DNA of 39,728 bases. It comes from Candidatus Sulfotelmatobacter sp. GTDB lineage: Bacteria > Acidobacteriota > Terriglobia > Terriglobales > Acidobacteriaceae. The stretch covers positions 1-39,728 of the forward strand of contig JADGNQ010000038.1 of NCBI GenBank assembly GCA_017883385.1, given 5' to 3'. A program made the position numbers and the translations under genes. Positions 17,055 to 26,098 of this stretch are shown here, piece by piece. Under the pieces are notes generated by a model. That model saw nothing but the letters and a program-made list of their open reading frames with translations. It was not told the DNA's origin and searched no databases. How positions within the stretch are numbered: the first letter of the stretch is position 1; every line of letters begins with the position of its first letter.

Positions 17055-18380
17055 ATGAATTGTCCGTTGTGTGGAGATGTTTGCCGCTGTGATTCGGAGC
17101 CCCTTTCCGCTGCTTTGCCGCAGTGGAAGCCCAACGCCGGGGATGTGTCCGCGTCTGCATCGTCGGACGTCTCTAACGAAGAGACGTTGGGGACGCACCT
17201 GGTTGACCCGGAAGCTCCGGATCTGAGTGAACAGAGATTTGCGGCGAGTGTGGAAGGCGCAGGGGAGGACATGCAGCAGACGTCCAGCCTTGCCGAAGAC
17301 TTGCCGGTTCCCCAGATTGCGGACGCGAGTTTCCCCGCGGAATCCGCCCCAGCATGCAATTCGCCAGCCGAGGTTGTTCCGAGCGAAGAGGACAGTTCCG
17401 CCTGGCGCGACGAGCTCTCGGCCCGGCTGAACCGGTATCGCGCGCGGCGCAAAATGCGTCCGCCGCGATATCCTTCGCTCAGGCTGCAGTTTGACGCCGT
17501 TGAGTCATTGGGAATCGCCAGCACCGTCCACACGCCCTTGGCCCCTCCTGCTTACAAGCCGGTCTCGGACCATGCTCTCGCGCTCGACGGGATGGCGCAG
17601 TATCCCTCCTCCTCCGCGTACATGGACGTACAGTTGCGGCAGGAGCGTGCCGCGGAACCGGCGCCGCCAGCTGTCAGCGCGCCAACTGGACATGCTGCGA
17701 GTGGGCATGCTTCGGCCGGACACATTTCGAGCGGACACTCGGCGAAAATAATCGAGTTTCCCCGGTTCGCCTGGGGACCGCCTCCGCCTCCTCCGGATCA
17801 GCTAGCGGAGCCAGTCAGCGACCGCCCGCGCATCCTGGAAGCGCCTGAGATTGCGCCGCCGGCTCCAGCTCTCGGCGGGATCACCATCGAAGCGGCGGAG
17901 CGCCAGGAAGCCGAAAAGCGGCCCGGCATCGATATCCCTCTGCACAGCGCGCCGCTGGTGCGACGCGTACTGGCCAGCGGAGTGGACGGGCTGATCGTCG
18001 CGCTGGCGGCGGCCTTGTTTGGCTTCATTTTCTGGAAGGTGGCAGCGGTGCGTCCGCCGCTGGTTCAAGTCTTGGGACTTGCCGCCGGGATTCCGTGCCT
18101 GTTCTGGGCTGTCTACCAGTATCTGCTGATTGTCTACACGGGCAGCACTCCGGGACTACGGGCTGCGAAGCTCGAGCTTGCCCGCTTCGACGGCACTTCA
18201 ACCAACCGCCGACTGCGCCGCTGGCGCGTGCTGGCGGCATGCCTGTCGGGCGTTTCTCTCGGCATGGGATATGCGTGGGTGTTTCTGGACGAAGACGTGC
18301 TCTGCTGGCACGACCGGATCACGCACACGTACCTGGCGCCGGGGAAGGCTGAGTCCAAACGCGGGTTCCCGAAGTCGTAA
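17055..18380 (+). CDS. RDD-family membrane protein with N-terminal Cys motif
   Basis: The ATG at 17055 starts MNCPLCGDVCRC, a CxxCxxxCxC cluster that could bind zinc. Further upstream the frame is open but less convincing. Residues about 15-285 are Ala/Pro/Ser/Glu-rich and probably disordered (including WGPPPPPPDQLAEP). An RDD domain begins near residue 300 (PLVRRVLASGVDGLIVALAAALFGFIFW). It has a second helix and ends with a third helix and CWHDRITHTYL, matching the family's closing H-D motif. RDD proteins are small membrane proteins of mostly unknown transport or envelope function. The long N-terminal extension is unusual. Confidence 0.8.
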   Translation: MNCPLCGDVCRCDSEPLSAALPQWKPNAGDVSASASSDVSNEETLGTHLVDPEAPDLSEQRFAASVEGAGEDMQQTSSLAEDLPVPQIADASFPAESAPACNSPAEVVPSEEDSSAWRDELSARLNRYRARRKMRPPRYPSLRLQFDAVESLGIASTVHTPLAPPAYKPVSDHALALDGMAQYPSSSAYMDVQLRQERAAEPAPPAVSAPTGHAASGHASAGHISSGHSAKIIEFPRFAWGPPPPPPDQLAEPVSDRPRILEAPEIAPPAPALGGITIEAAERQEAEKRPGIDIPLHSAPLVRRVLASGVDGLIVALAAALFGFIFWKVAAVRPPLVQVLGLAAGIPCLFWAVYQYLLIVYTGSTPGLRAAKLELARFDGTSTNRRLRRWRVLAACLSGVSLGMGYAWVFLDEDVLCWHDRITHTYLAPGKAESKRGFPKS

Positions 18381-18474
18381 ACCCCCGCCGACAGGTGATC
18401 AAGCGAGCGTACTTCGAACGTCAATGAGAGGTATGTCAGCCTTGCCGTAGATCTGCCCCCCAAGAAAACCGAGG

Positions 18475-20217
18475 TCATGGGTTCAGCACAACTCTGGAGT
18501 GCGTGCGGAAAAGCCGATATTCAGAATACTTGTGAGTTTCCCGGAGCGTCGATCCACTCACTTCTGACGTGACCGTTATCTCGCGTGGCAGCGACAAGAG
18601 CGAAGGCACTTCTTTGATTCGTGTGGGCACAAACTGAATATCCGCAGTCAACCGGTGCAGAGAAACCTCGGGAAGGGGTGAAAGAAGATCTGTCCGTAAG
18701 CGCCAAATCCGAAAATCGGAGGCATCAACCCAAGCCACGCCTTGAAGGAACATGGGAGCAGTCTTGCCCTGATATAGGAACATCGCGGGCGATAGCACGG
18801 ATTGCGGCTTTTGTGCAAAGGCCAGGACCAGAGTGCGCTGGCCATCCATCTTCTGTTCTCCCAGATAGCGGAACGTGGCTTGCGACCGATTGAGAGGATA
18901 AAAATGGACCCATGAGGTGGCGAAACCCTGGGATGCGGGTGGGCGACCGGCTTGCGATGCGCCGAGCTCACGGCTGGCGCGTTCCAGTGCGGCCAACGTC
19001 GACGCTTCATTTTTCATCGCCTCATCGGTCTGGAACTTATCGCCGGTTTTGAGGTCTACGCGAAATTCGTTGAGGCCAACTACAGTCCCTTCGACACGCG
19101 TGAGTATCAAGTAATCATAGTCATGGCGCGTTTCGCGGACGCCTTGCTGCGACTGGGTCACGGTCTCCCGGGAAATCAGGTTCGGCGTGTTCCGCGCAAT
19201 GTCTAAGGTCTTCTCCCCAACCTTATCGAGCAGGGCAGCCAATTCCTCCTGATCTGAAGCCGGTATGAGCCCATGGAGCTCGGGGATTGTCTGCTGGAGT
19301 TCCGCGATCGCACACGACGTAAAGTTCGGGAAATTCACTTCCGTGATGCTGGCGACGTTCGGCGCAGCCGGCGTCGTCGGCGGGACGATGTTCGAGGCCG
19401 CAGCATCATCCTTCTTGGGCAAAGACTTGTTGGAAGAAGCCCACGACTTTGGCGTAATGGCTCCATCCTTTATTTGCGGCTCGGCGAAGCGGGCTTCGTC
19501 GATAGGAGCATTGATTTTCACCTCGCGCACGGTCGTTACCAAACTGGAACGTGTCAGCTCCTCGGTGATCTTGAACGGGAGTTTGATTCCGCCCACATCA
19601 CGATAATCCGAGTAGGTAACGCTAGATCCCGCCTTTCCAGAACTGAGAAGAAAATATGTCTCTGCATCAAAGTAATACGTGTCTGACCATCGTGATTTGG
19701 GGTCGTCTGCTTCAATTTCCCATGCCATACGACCCTCAACTTCTTTCTTCTTGATAAGTCGGAGTTTAACGTTCGGTTTGCGCAGAAGGGACGGCGTTGT
19801 GTGAAACCCTTCTTCGCAATCGTACTCGCTGCCGGGTTTGGGTTTGAACTCGCTACGTTTCAAATAAGCATCGATGTACCACGATAGTTTCCCATCACAC
19901 CCGTGCATTGCAATCACCGAGTTATGTTCGGTGAGACTTGAGCTAGATCTGAAGTTGGGACTCTTGAAATGATACTCAAATATTCCGCGCTCTTTGTTTT
20001 GAGTTTCGTACGGAGAGCGAGAGAGGTTACCGTAAAGGTCGCCCATTTCCATGAAGGTGGTGACTGACGGGAATTTGTCTGCACCGATTGCGTCCAGATA
20101 TCTCGCGATCACTTGATCAGCCGTAAAAGGCTCCTGCTGCGCGACTGCCGATGCCAGTGAGAAGTGAAACAATACACCGAGATGGATAGTAACTAAAAGC
20201 CATCTTCGACAGGACAC
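18475..20217 (-). CDS. Large exported protein of unknown function with LolA/LppX-like N-terminal half
   Basis: The GTG at 20217 has GGAGG just upstream and gives a direct signal peptide (CRRWLLVTIHLGVLFHFSLASAVA), so I prefer it over the start at 20325. The protein is 580 residues. Residues about 30-250 resemble outer-membrane lipoprotein-sorting/LolA-like domains, with a QVIARYLDAIGADKF opening and a later W-Y-I-D-A and Y-F-D-A-E-T-Y-F-L-L strand series. A Pro/Ala-rich linker near 290-310 leads to a second domain (LLDKVGEKTLDIARNTPNLISRET) that I do not recognise. The gene appears less GC-rich than its neighbours. It is divergent from the DUF885 peptidase gene. Function unknown. Confidence 0.72.
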   Translation of the reverse strand: MSCRRWLLVTIHLGVLFHFSLASAVAQQEPFTADQVIARYLDAIGADKFPSVTTFMEMGDLYGNLSRSPYETQNKERGIFEYHFKSPNFRSSSSLTEHNSVIAMHGCDGKLSWYIDAYLKRSEFKPKPGSEYDCEEGFHTTPSLLRKPNVKLRLIKKKEVEGRMAWEIEADDPKSRWSDTYYFDAETYFLLSSGKAGSSVTYSDYRDVGGIKLPFKITEELTRSSLVTTVREVKINAPIDEARFAEPQIKDGAITPKSWASSNKSLPKKDDAAASNIVPPTTPAAPNVASITEVNFPNFTSCAIAELQQTIPELHGLIPASDQEELAALLDKVGEKTLDIARNTPNLISRETVTQSQQGVRETRHDYDYLILTRVEGTVVGLNEFRVDLKTGDKFQTDEAMKNEASTLAALERASRELGASQAGRPPASQGFATSWVHFYPLNRSQATFRYLGEQKMDGQRTLVLAFAQKPQSVLSPAMFLYQGKTAPMFLQGVAWVDASDFRIWRLRTDLLSPLPEVSLHRLTADIQFVPTRIKEVPSLLSLPREITVTSEVSGSTLRETHKYSEYRLFRTHSRVVLNP

Positions 20218-20435
20218 ATTGCCTCCAGCGAAGCTTTTTGCTCGACGGATCGTACACCCTCTCGGGTCCGAAAAACAGTTGACGGGAGCATTCGGTTCTT
20301 CCGCCTTGGGGGTAGCACGAGGCATGCCGGTCGAGTCAGAGGGTCCATTCCATGAAAGAGCCCCGGTCCCGGCGAAAACCAGATTTCAAGCAAGCTGTTT
20401 ACCCGTGGATTCCTCTGGTTTACTCTAGTCATCCT

Positions 20436-22187
20436 ATGCGCGTCTCCACGACCTTCCTGCTTCTGATTGCCACAGCCGCTTCCGCTTTTGCCCAAGCTCC
20501 CAAACCGGTGGCGGAGCGCCTTGCGGCGCAGAATGCACTTTTCGACGAGCAGTATGAATCGGACCTGCGAAATTTTCCGGAGCGGGCGACGGCCTTCGGC
20601 GACTACCGCTACAACGACCGGCTCGCCGAGTACTCTCTCGAGGCCATCGCGAAACGCCATGAGACTGACGAAGGCTTCCTGAAACGCCTTGAGGCCATCT
20701 CCACCAGCGATTTCTCCGATCAGGACCAGCTCTCGCATGACCTGCTGATTCGGGTCCTGCAGCAGCGCATTGCTGACTTCGGCCTCAAGGAATACGAGAT
20801 GCCGATCAACCAGCAGAATGGCATCCATACCAATCTTGCGGATCTGCCGCTGGCGGTACCGTTCGATTCCGTCAAGCACTACGAGGACTACATCTCGCGC
20901 CTACACCAGATTTCCCGCGCGCTCAGCCAGGTCACTGAAGTTCTCCGTGCGGGCATGAAGGATAAGCTGATGCCGGTGCGATTCCTGGCGGAAAAGGTTC
21001 CGGCGCAGTGCCAAGGCATCATCGATGCGGATCCGTTTGTGCTGCCGACGAAGAAATATCCGGCGAGCATTTCTCCGGAAGATCAGAAACGGTTGACCCA
21101 GGAAATCAACGACGCGATCAACACCGACGTTCTTCCCGCCTACAAGACCTTCGCCGCCTTCATCCGCACCGAATATGCACCCCTGGGACGGACGAGCCTC
21201 TCCGTCACTTCGCTCTCCGACGGTCAGAAGCGCTACGAGAACGACATTTACGCCCGGACCACAACTCATATGACGCCGGACGAGATACACCAACTTGGCC
21301 TGCGCGAGATCGACCGCATCGAGGCCGAAATGACGGCGATCGCCAAGAAAGCAGGTTTTGCGGATCTCGCGTCTTTCCGGGCTTCGCTCAAAACCAATCC
21401 CAAATACAAACCGACGTCCGCCGAGCAGATTCTCGAGGATTTTCGCCATTACATCGCGCAGATGGGGCCGAAGCTGCCCGAACTGTTCACTCTACTGCCC
21501 AAGTCACCCGTGACGGTGGAGGCCATACCGGAATTTCAGGCCGCGGCGGCGACGCACTACGTGACCGGCACGCCGGACGGCAAGCGGCCCGGCCGGGTCG
21601 TGGTCGCCACTACTAAGTTTGCCGATCGCTCGTTAGTCGACGACGAGGCCATCGCCTACCACGAAGGCGTTCCCGGGCATCACATGCAGCTTTCGGTGCA
21701 GCAGCAACTCGAGGGTTTGCCCAAGTTCCGTCTGCACGGACTGGGCTTCAACGCGTACATCGAAGGCTGGGCTCTTTACGCAGAGCAACTCGGCAAAGAG
21801 GTCGGCTTCTACCAGGATCCGGTCTCGAACTATGGGCGGCTTTCTTCCGAGCTCTTCCGGGCGGTGCGTCTGGTTGTCGACACCGGGATTCACGCCAAAG
21901 GATGGAGCCGTGACCAGGTCGTGGACTTCTTCCGCAAGTCCGGTGCGGTCGATGAGCCTACGATTCAATCCGAGACGGACCGCTATATCTCGTGGCCCGC
22001 CCAGGCGCTGAGTTACAAGCTGGGCCAACTCAAGTTCCGCGAACTCCGCGAGCGCGCCCAGAAAGAGTTGGGCGCGAAGTTTGATCTCCGCAAGTTCCAC
22101 GACGAGATGCTCGACGGCGGCACACTGCCCCTCGATATGCTCGAAGCCCGCACCGACAAATGGATCGCGCAACAAAAAGCAAAGTGA
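20436..22187 (+). CDS. DUF885-family zinc metallopeptidase, exported
   Basis: The ATG at 20436 gives 583 residues starting with a signal peptide (MRVSTTFLLLIATAASAFAQ); an upstream start at 20352 would add 28 residues before it. The DUF885 domain fills the rest. The metal site reads YHEGVPGHH (H409, E410, probable H415/H416) and EGWALYAEQL (E443), the gluzincin-like arrangement known for this family. The C-terminal part has SYKLGQLKF, also typical. It probably degrades peptides in the periplasm or at the surface. An APC-type permease follows 134 bp downstream on the same strand, so peptide breakdown and amino-acid uptake may be linked. Confidence 0.9.
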   Translation: MRVSTTFLLLIATAASAFAQAPKPVAERLAAQNALFDEQYESDLRNFPERATAFGDYRYNDRLAEYSLEAIAKRHETDEGFLKRLEAISTSDFSDQDQLSHDLLIRVLQQRIADFGLKEYEMPINQQNGIHTNLADLPLAVPFDSVKHYEDYISRLHQISRALSQVTEVLRAGMKDKLMPVRFLAEKVPAQCQGIIDADPFVLPTKKYPASISPEDQKRLTQEINDAINTDVLPAYKTFAAFIRTEYAPLGRTSLSVTSLSDGQKRYENDIYARTTTHMTPDEIHQLGLREIDRIEAEMTAIAKKAGFADLASFRASLKTNPKYKPTSAEQILEDFRHYIAQMGPKLPELFTLLPKSPVTVEAIPEFQAAAATHYVTGTPDGKRPGRVVVATTKFADRSLVDDEAIAYHEGVPGHHMQLSVQQQLEGLPKFRLHGLGFNAYIEGWALYAEQLGKEVGFYQDPVSNYGRLSSELFRAVRLVVDTGIHAKGWSRDQVVDFFRKSGAVDEPTIQSETDRYISWPAQALSYKLGQLKFRELRERAQKELGAKFDLRKFHDEMLDGGTLPLDMLEARTDKWIAQQKAK

Positions 22188-22321
22188 CCCCCGTGCGGAG
22201 ACTTGCTAACCCGCAGGGAAGAATCCAAAGATTGATTCCAGGCGGATGAACACAGAACGCGTCGCTGTGCTATCTTCAATGGGTTTACCCTGAAATGCCG
22301 TTTCCGCTATTCATCTGAAGC

Positions 22322-24556
22322 ATGGCTACAGCCCCTGAGGGTACAAAACCGGCAGTAAAGGTCTTCGTTGCCACCACGGTGATGTTGACCTTCATCTCGT
22401 TCTGGCGCGCCTCTGCCATTGTTCTGTCGGATTTGGCGTCCTCGGCCTATTACGCCGGTGGCGACGCCGAGAAGGTGATCGGCAAGAGCGCCCCCTGGTT
22501 CATTCTGGCAGTCATGCTGTTCAGTTACGCCGTGCGGGCTCTCTATATTGAGTCCAGCAGCATGTTCGTGCGCGGCGGCGTGTACCGCGTGGTTAAAGAG
22601 GCCATGGGCGGAACTCTCGCCAAGTTTTCGGTCTCGGCCCTGCTGTTCGACTACGTCCTCACCGGTCCCATCAGCGCGGTTTCCGCCGGGCAATACCTCG
22701 CCGGGTTCATCAAGGACATTGGGGTTTACCTCCACCGCCCGCTGCAGTTCTCAGACGACCACTTCGCGGCGGGACTGGCGGTCATCATCGTCGTGTACTT
22801 CTGGTGGAAGAATACGCAGGGCATCCACGAGTCCAGCCAGAAGGCGTTGCAGATCATGGCCATCACTACCGTGATGGTGGTGATTCTGCTCATCTGGTGC
22901 ACCATCACGGTCTTGCGCGCGCCGATTCAGTTGCCCCCCAACCCGCTGCACGCGGGCGTGGTTCCGCTGAACAAAGAGTCGCTCGGCTGGCTCAACGGGA
23001 CCTGGTTCAGCCACATTACGTGGATCATCCTTTTCGTCGGTTTCGGCCACTCTGTGCTTGCCATGAGCGGCGAAGAGACTCTGGCCCAGGTCAACCGCGA
23101 AATCGAACACCCCAAGTTGAAGAACCTGGAGAAGACCGGGCTCGTAATCTTCGTGTACAGCCTGCTGTTTACGGGGCTGGTCTCGTTCTTCGCGGTGATG
23201 ATCATTCCGGATAGCGTCCGCCCGGATTACTTTGCCAACCTCATCGGCGGCATTGCCATGTATCTGGCTGGGCCGACTAGCTTGAAACTCCTATTCCACG
23301 GCTTTGTGGTACTGGTGGGCGTGCTGATTCTGGCCGGAGCCCAGAACACTTCGATCGTCGGCGCAAATGGCGTGCTGAACCGCGTGGCCGAAGATGGCGT
23401 GCTCACCAGTTGGTTCCAGAAGCCCCATAACCGGTATGGCACCAGCTATCGCATCATCAATCTGATCGTCAGCATGCAATTGCTGACGATCGTCCTGAGC
23501 CGGGGAGATGTCTACCAGTTGGCGGCGCTCTATGCCTTCGGCGTGATCTGGAGCTTCGCGATGAAGTCGCTGGCTGTGCTCGTACTGCGCTTCACCGAGC
23601 CAGGAAACCGCGAATGGAAAGTCCCCGGCAATCTGCACATCGGCAAGACTGAGATTCCCTTCGGCCTGATGGTCATTTCTGTTGTGCTGCTCACGACTGC
23701 CATCGTTAATCTGTTTACCAAGTCGCAAGCCACAATCGCGGGCATCATTTTCAGCGTGGTCTTTTTCACGATCTTCACCGTCTCTGAGCGCCACGTCGCC
23801 AGGGAGCGCCACGGCAGACCCGAACAACTCGACCAATTCCGGGTTTACGGTAATCAGGAACTCGGCAGCGGAGCCATGGGAGTCCGCCCCGGCAATATCC
23901 TGGTAGCGGTGCGCGATCCCCGCAATCTCTATTACTTGCGGCACGTGCTCGGCCACACCCATACGGGCAAGCAGGATGTCGTGGTCATGAGCGCCCGCCT
24001 GTATCATCGCGAGCACAGTTTCAGTGGCAGCACGGTTTTTGAAGCGAGCCAGGTGTTCGACCACTACGAGCAGGAACTATTCACGGCGGCGGTTGCGGTG
24101 GCCGAAAAAGAGGGCAAGCCGATCTCGTTGCTGGTTGTCCCCGCGACCGACGTGTTCGAAGCCATCATGGTGACGGCGCAGCGGCTCGATTCCAGCCGCG
24201 TGATCTGCGGACTCTCTAACAAGCTGACGTCCGACGAACAAGCCAAGCTTACCGGAGACGCCTGGGAGCGCCTGCCCGAGCCGCGGCCACGCCTCGCAAT
24301 GGAGGTCTGCGCTCCGGATGGAACTGTGCGCGAATACGCCCTCGGCCCACACACGCCCCGCATGCGCCCGCAGGATGTCGAACTCATGCACAAGCTCTGG
24401 CTCGAAATTACCGCCGATCCCAAATTCGCCGGAGCGCACCACTACCACATCGTGGCCCTGGCTCTGGAGGAATTGAAGCGCGAGTTAACCACCCACGAGC
24501 GCGCGCAGCTCCTGCAGAAGCTGCACGATGAAATGAACCCTCCCAACCCGCTATGA
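22322..24556 (+). CDS. APC-superfamily amino-acid permease with C-terminal USP-like domain
   Basis: The 744-residue protein has about twelve hydrophobic segments in residues 20-490. They include an APC-type start (WRASAIVLSDLASSAYYAGGDAEKV), FGHSVLAMSGEETLAQVNREI and LAGAQNTSIVGANGVLNRVAEDG. Residues about 520-744 are soluble and begin RPGNILVAVRDPRNLYYL, then DVVVMSARL and PISLLVVPATDVFEAI. This pattern fits a universal-stress/Rossmann-like sensor domain, as seen in some APC transporters. The domain may sense nucleotides or redox state; this is inference. The substrate is not clear. The AhpD-like gene follows after 25 bp with a strong ribosome site, so the two are likely cotranscribed. Confidence 0.85.
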   Translation: MATAPEGTKPAVKVFVATTVMLTFISFWRASAIVLSDLASSAYYAGGDAEKVIGKSAPWFILAVMLFSYAVRALYIESSSMFVRGGVYRVVKEAMGGTLAKFSVSALLFDYVLTGPISAVSAGQYLAGFIKDIGVYLHRPLQFSDDHFAAGLAVIIVVYFWWKNTQGIHESSQKALQIMAITTVMVVILLIWCTITVLRAPIQLPPNPLHAGVVPLNKESLGWLNGTWFSHITWIILFVGFGHSVLAMSGEETLAQVNREIEHPKLKNLEKTGLVIFVYSLLFTGLVSFFAVMIIPDSVRPDYFANLIGGIAMYLAGPTSLKLLFHGFVVLVGVLILAGAQNTSIVGANGVLNRVAEDGVLTSWFQKPHNRYGTSYRIINLIVSMQLLTIVLSRGDVYQLAALYAFGVIWSFAMKSLAVLVLRFTEPGNREWKVPGNLHIGKTEIPFGLMVISVVLLTTAIVNLFTKSQATIAGIIFSVVFFTIFTVSERHVARERHGRPEQLDQFRVYGNQELGSGAMGVRPGNILVAVRDPRNLYYLRHVLGHTHTGKQDVVVMSARLYHREHSFSGSTVFEASQVFDHYEQELFTAAVAVAEKEGKPISLLVVPATDVFEAIMVTAQRLDSSRVICGLSNKLTSDEQAKLTGDAWERLPEPRPRLAMEVCAPDGTVREYALGPHTPRMRPQDVELMHKLWLEITADPKFAGAHHYHIVALALEELKRELTTHERAQLLQKLHDEMNPPNPL

Positions 24557-24570
24557 TCAGCATCTAGCTA

Positions 24571-24577
24571 AAGGAGA
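24571..24577 (+). promoter_or_regulatory. Strong ribosome binding site of the AhpD-like gene
   Basis: AAGGAGA is spaced five bases (from the G of GGAG) to the ATG at 24582. This site serves the reading frame that contains the in-frame TGA. There is no comparable site before any start downstream of the TGA (nearest GTG at 24855). Confidence 0.85.
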
Positions 24578-24581
24578 CTCT

Positions 24582-25172
24582 ATGGCGCGCATTCCCGGCG
24601 CTCCCCGCAATCAGGGCGGCCCGATTCGACGGCTGTTTGTAGGGGTTGTTTATTTTCTGACCCAGCGCAGACTGGGCCGGGTCATCATGCCCATTCAGGT
24701 GACCGCACATCACCCAAGAATCTTTTGGGGATATCTCCAGATGGAGCAGTCGCAGATGGGAGCCAAGCTTGTTGACCACAAGCTGAAGGGATTGGCGGAG
24801 CTCCGCGTTGCGACCCTCGTCGGGTGCCCGTTTTGAATTGACATAGGCTCTGCCGTGGGCAGGGCGGGCGGCATCTCGACCGAACAAATCGCTAACCTGG
24901 CTCACTACCGCACAGATTTCAACTTTTCGGAACTGGAGAGACTCGTGCTGGAATATGCCGACAGCATGACCCGGACTCCAGTCGAAGTCTCCGATGCGCT
25001 GTGTGCCCGGCTGCGTGAGAAATTCAGCGAAGCCGAATTGGTGGAACTCACATCGGCGATCGCATGGGAGAACTATCGGGCCCGCTTCGATCATGCCTTC
25101 GGGATGGAAGCAGAGAGTTTCAGCGAAGGGGCGGTCTGCGCGCTGCCGGTTCGGGTGGGGTCACAATCGTGA
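24582..25172 (+). CDS. AhpD/CMD-family protein, candidate selenoprotein (in-frame TGA at 24834-24836)
   Basis: Read through the TGA, this is one 196-residue protein of the carboxymuconolactone decarboxylase/AhpD family. Residues before the stop are LKGLAELRVATLVGCPF, and after it IDIGSAVGRAGGIS. Family members normally have C-x-x-C here, so the TGA replaces the second cysteine (Cys82-Pro-Phe-U85). The frame stays open for 112 more codons with family-like helices (FSELERLVLEYADSMTRTPVEV, LTSAIAWENYRARFDHAFGME). An 8-bp hairpin lies directly downstream at SECIS distance. The alternative is a nonsense mutation of a cysteine codon, giving a pseudogene; the undamaged downstream half and the hairpin argue against it. 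AhpD-like proteins reduce peroxidase or peroxide via this motif. Annotation pipelines will call it two ORFs. Confidence 0.8.
24847..24865 (+). promoter_or_regulatory. Candidate bacterial SECIS hairpin
   Basis: GCTCTGCC at 24847-24854 pairs fully with GGCAGGGC at 24858-24865 (one T-G wobble), closing a GTG loop at 24855-24857. The loop begins 18 bases after the TGA, and G is the first loop base, as in known bacterial SECIS elements. The hairpin lies inside the coding sequence, as bacterial SECIS do. Confidence 0.65.
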
Positions 25173-25189
25173 TGCGGTCTGGCGCGGTT

Positions 25190-26098
25190 TTACTTCTTCA
25201 GCACGTTCTCGAGCGATGCCCGCAGATCGCTGAAGCGGAAGGGGTAACCACTGGAGATCAACTTGGTGGGCTCGACGCGCTGGCTGGCCAGAAGCAGTTC
25301 GTCCGCCATCTGGCCAAAGGCCAGCCTCGCCGCGAAGGCGGGCATGGGAAAAATTGCAGGCCGGGAGAGCACGGAAGCCAGCGTCTTAGTGAAGTCCGCA
25401 TTGGTCACAGGTTTCGGCGCGACCACGTTCACCGGCCCGGACAGCAAGTCGGTCCGCAAGATGTGATGAATGGCGCCGGCAACGTCCTGCACGTCAATCC
25501 AACTCATCCATTGGCGGCCGTTGCCCACTCTGCCGCCAACGCCCATCTTGAAGGCGGGCAGCATCTTCTGCAGCGCGCCTCCTGTTGAGCCAATGACGAT
25601 GCCAATCCGCATCCGAACTGTCCGAATTCCGGCGGCAGCTGCGGATTCGGTGGCGACTTCCCAGTCCCGAGCAAGATCCGCCGCGAATCCGGTGCCGAAC
25701 GAGCTCTCCTCTTTCAGGACTTCGTCTCCGCGATTCCCGTAGTAGCCAATCGCCGAGGCACAGAGAAAGATCGCAGGCTTGATCTTCGCCTGCGCCAATG
25801 CCTGCGCCAGGTTGCGGGTGGCCGGGATCCGGCTGTCGCGAATTCTAGCTTTTTTGGCTGCCGTCCAGCGCCCGACGACGCTTTCCCCTGCCAGGTGGAT
25901 GACAGCATCGAAGCCTGAAACTGCATCGGGAAAGATGGCTTGGGATGGGTCCCATGGGATCTGCTCTTCATCGTCCCGGGCGCGAGACGGAGCACCCGCG
26001 CGCACTAACCGCACAACCTGGGCCCCACCTGCCTTGAGCGAGGGCACAAGCACGGAACCGACAAGACCTGACGCACCGCTTACCAGCACACGCGCCAT
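25190..26098 (-). CDS. TIGR01777-family NAD(P)-dependent epimerase-like protein
   Basis: The start at ATG 26098 gives 302 residues beginning MARVLVSGASGLVGSVLV, placing the Rossmann GxxGxxG loop right at the N-terminus; a start at 26113 adds five residues. Typical elements follow: FDAVIHLAGESVVGRWTAAKKARIRDSR, then CASAIGYYGNRGDE (the active-site Tyr region) and the closing VLSRPAIFPMPAFAARLAFGQMADELLLASQRV. The family, of SDR-extended type (E. coli YfcH, plant SULA relatives), has no firm substrate. The gene converges on the AhpD-like gene 17 bp away and diverges from rel. Confidence 0.9.
   Translation of the reverse strand: MARVLVSGASGLVGSVLVPSLKAGGAQVVRLVRAGAPSRARDDEEQIPWDPSQAIFPDAVSGFDAVIHLAGESVVGRWTAAKKARIRDSRIPATRNLAQALAQAKIKPAIFLCASAIGYYGNRGDEVLKEESSFGTGFAADLARDWEVATESAAAAGIRTVRMRIGIVIGSTGGALQKMLPAFKMGVGGRVGNGRQWMSWIDVQDVAGAIHHILRTDLLSGPVNVVAPKPVTNADFTKTLASVLSRPAIFPMPAFAARLAFGQMADELLLASQRVEPTKLISSGYPFRFSDLRASLENVLKK

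Noticed and set aside
24855-25172. A separate gene starting at the GTG at 24855
   Set aside because: It has no ribosome site, begins inside the hairpin, and lacks the N-terminal half of its family. It is the same frame as the part before the TGA, so one gene read through TGA is the better account.
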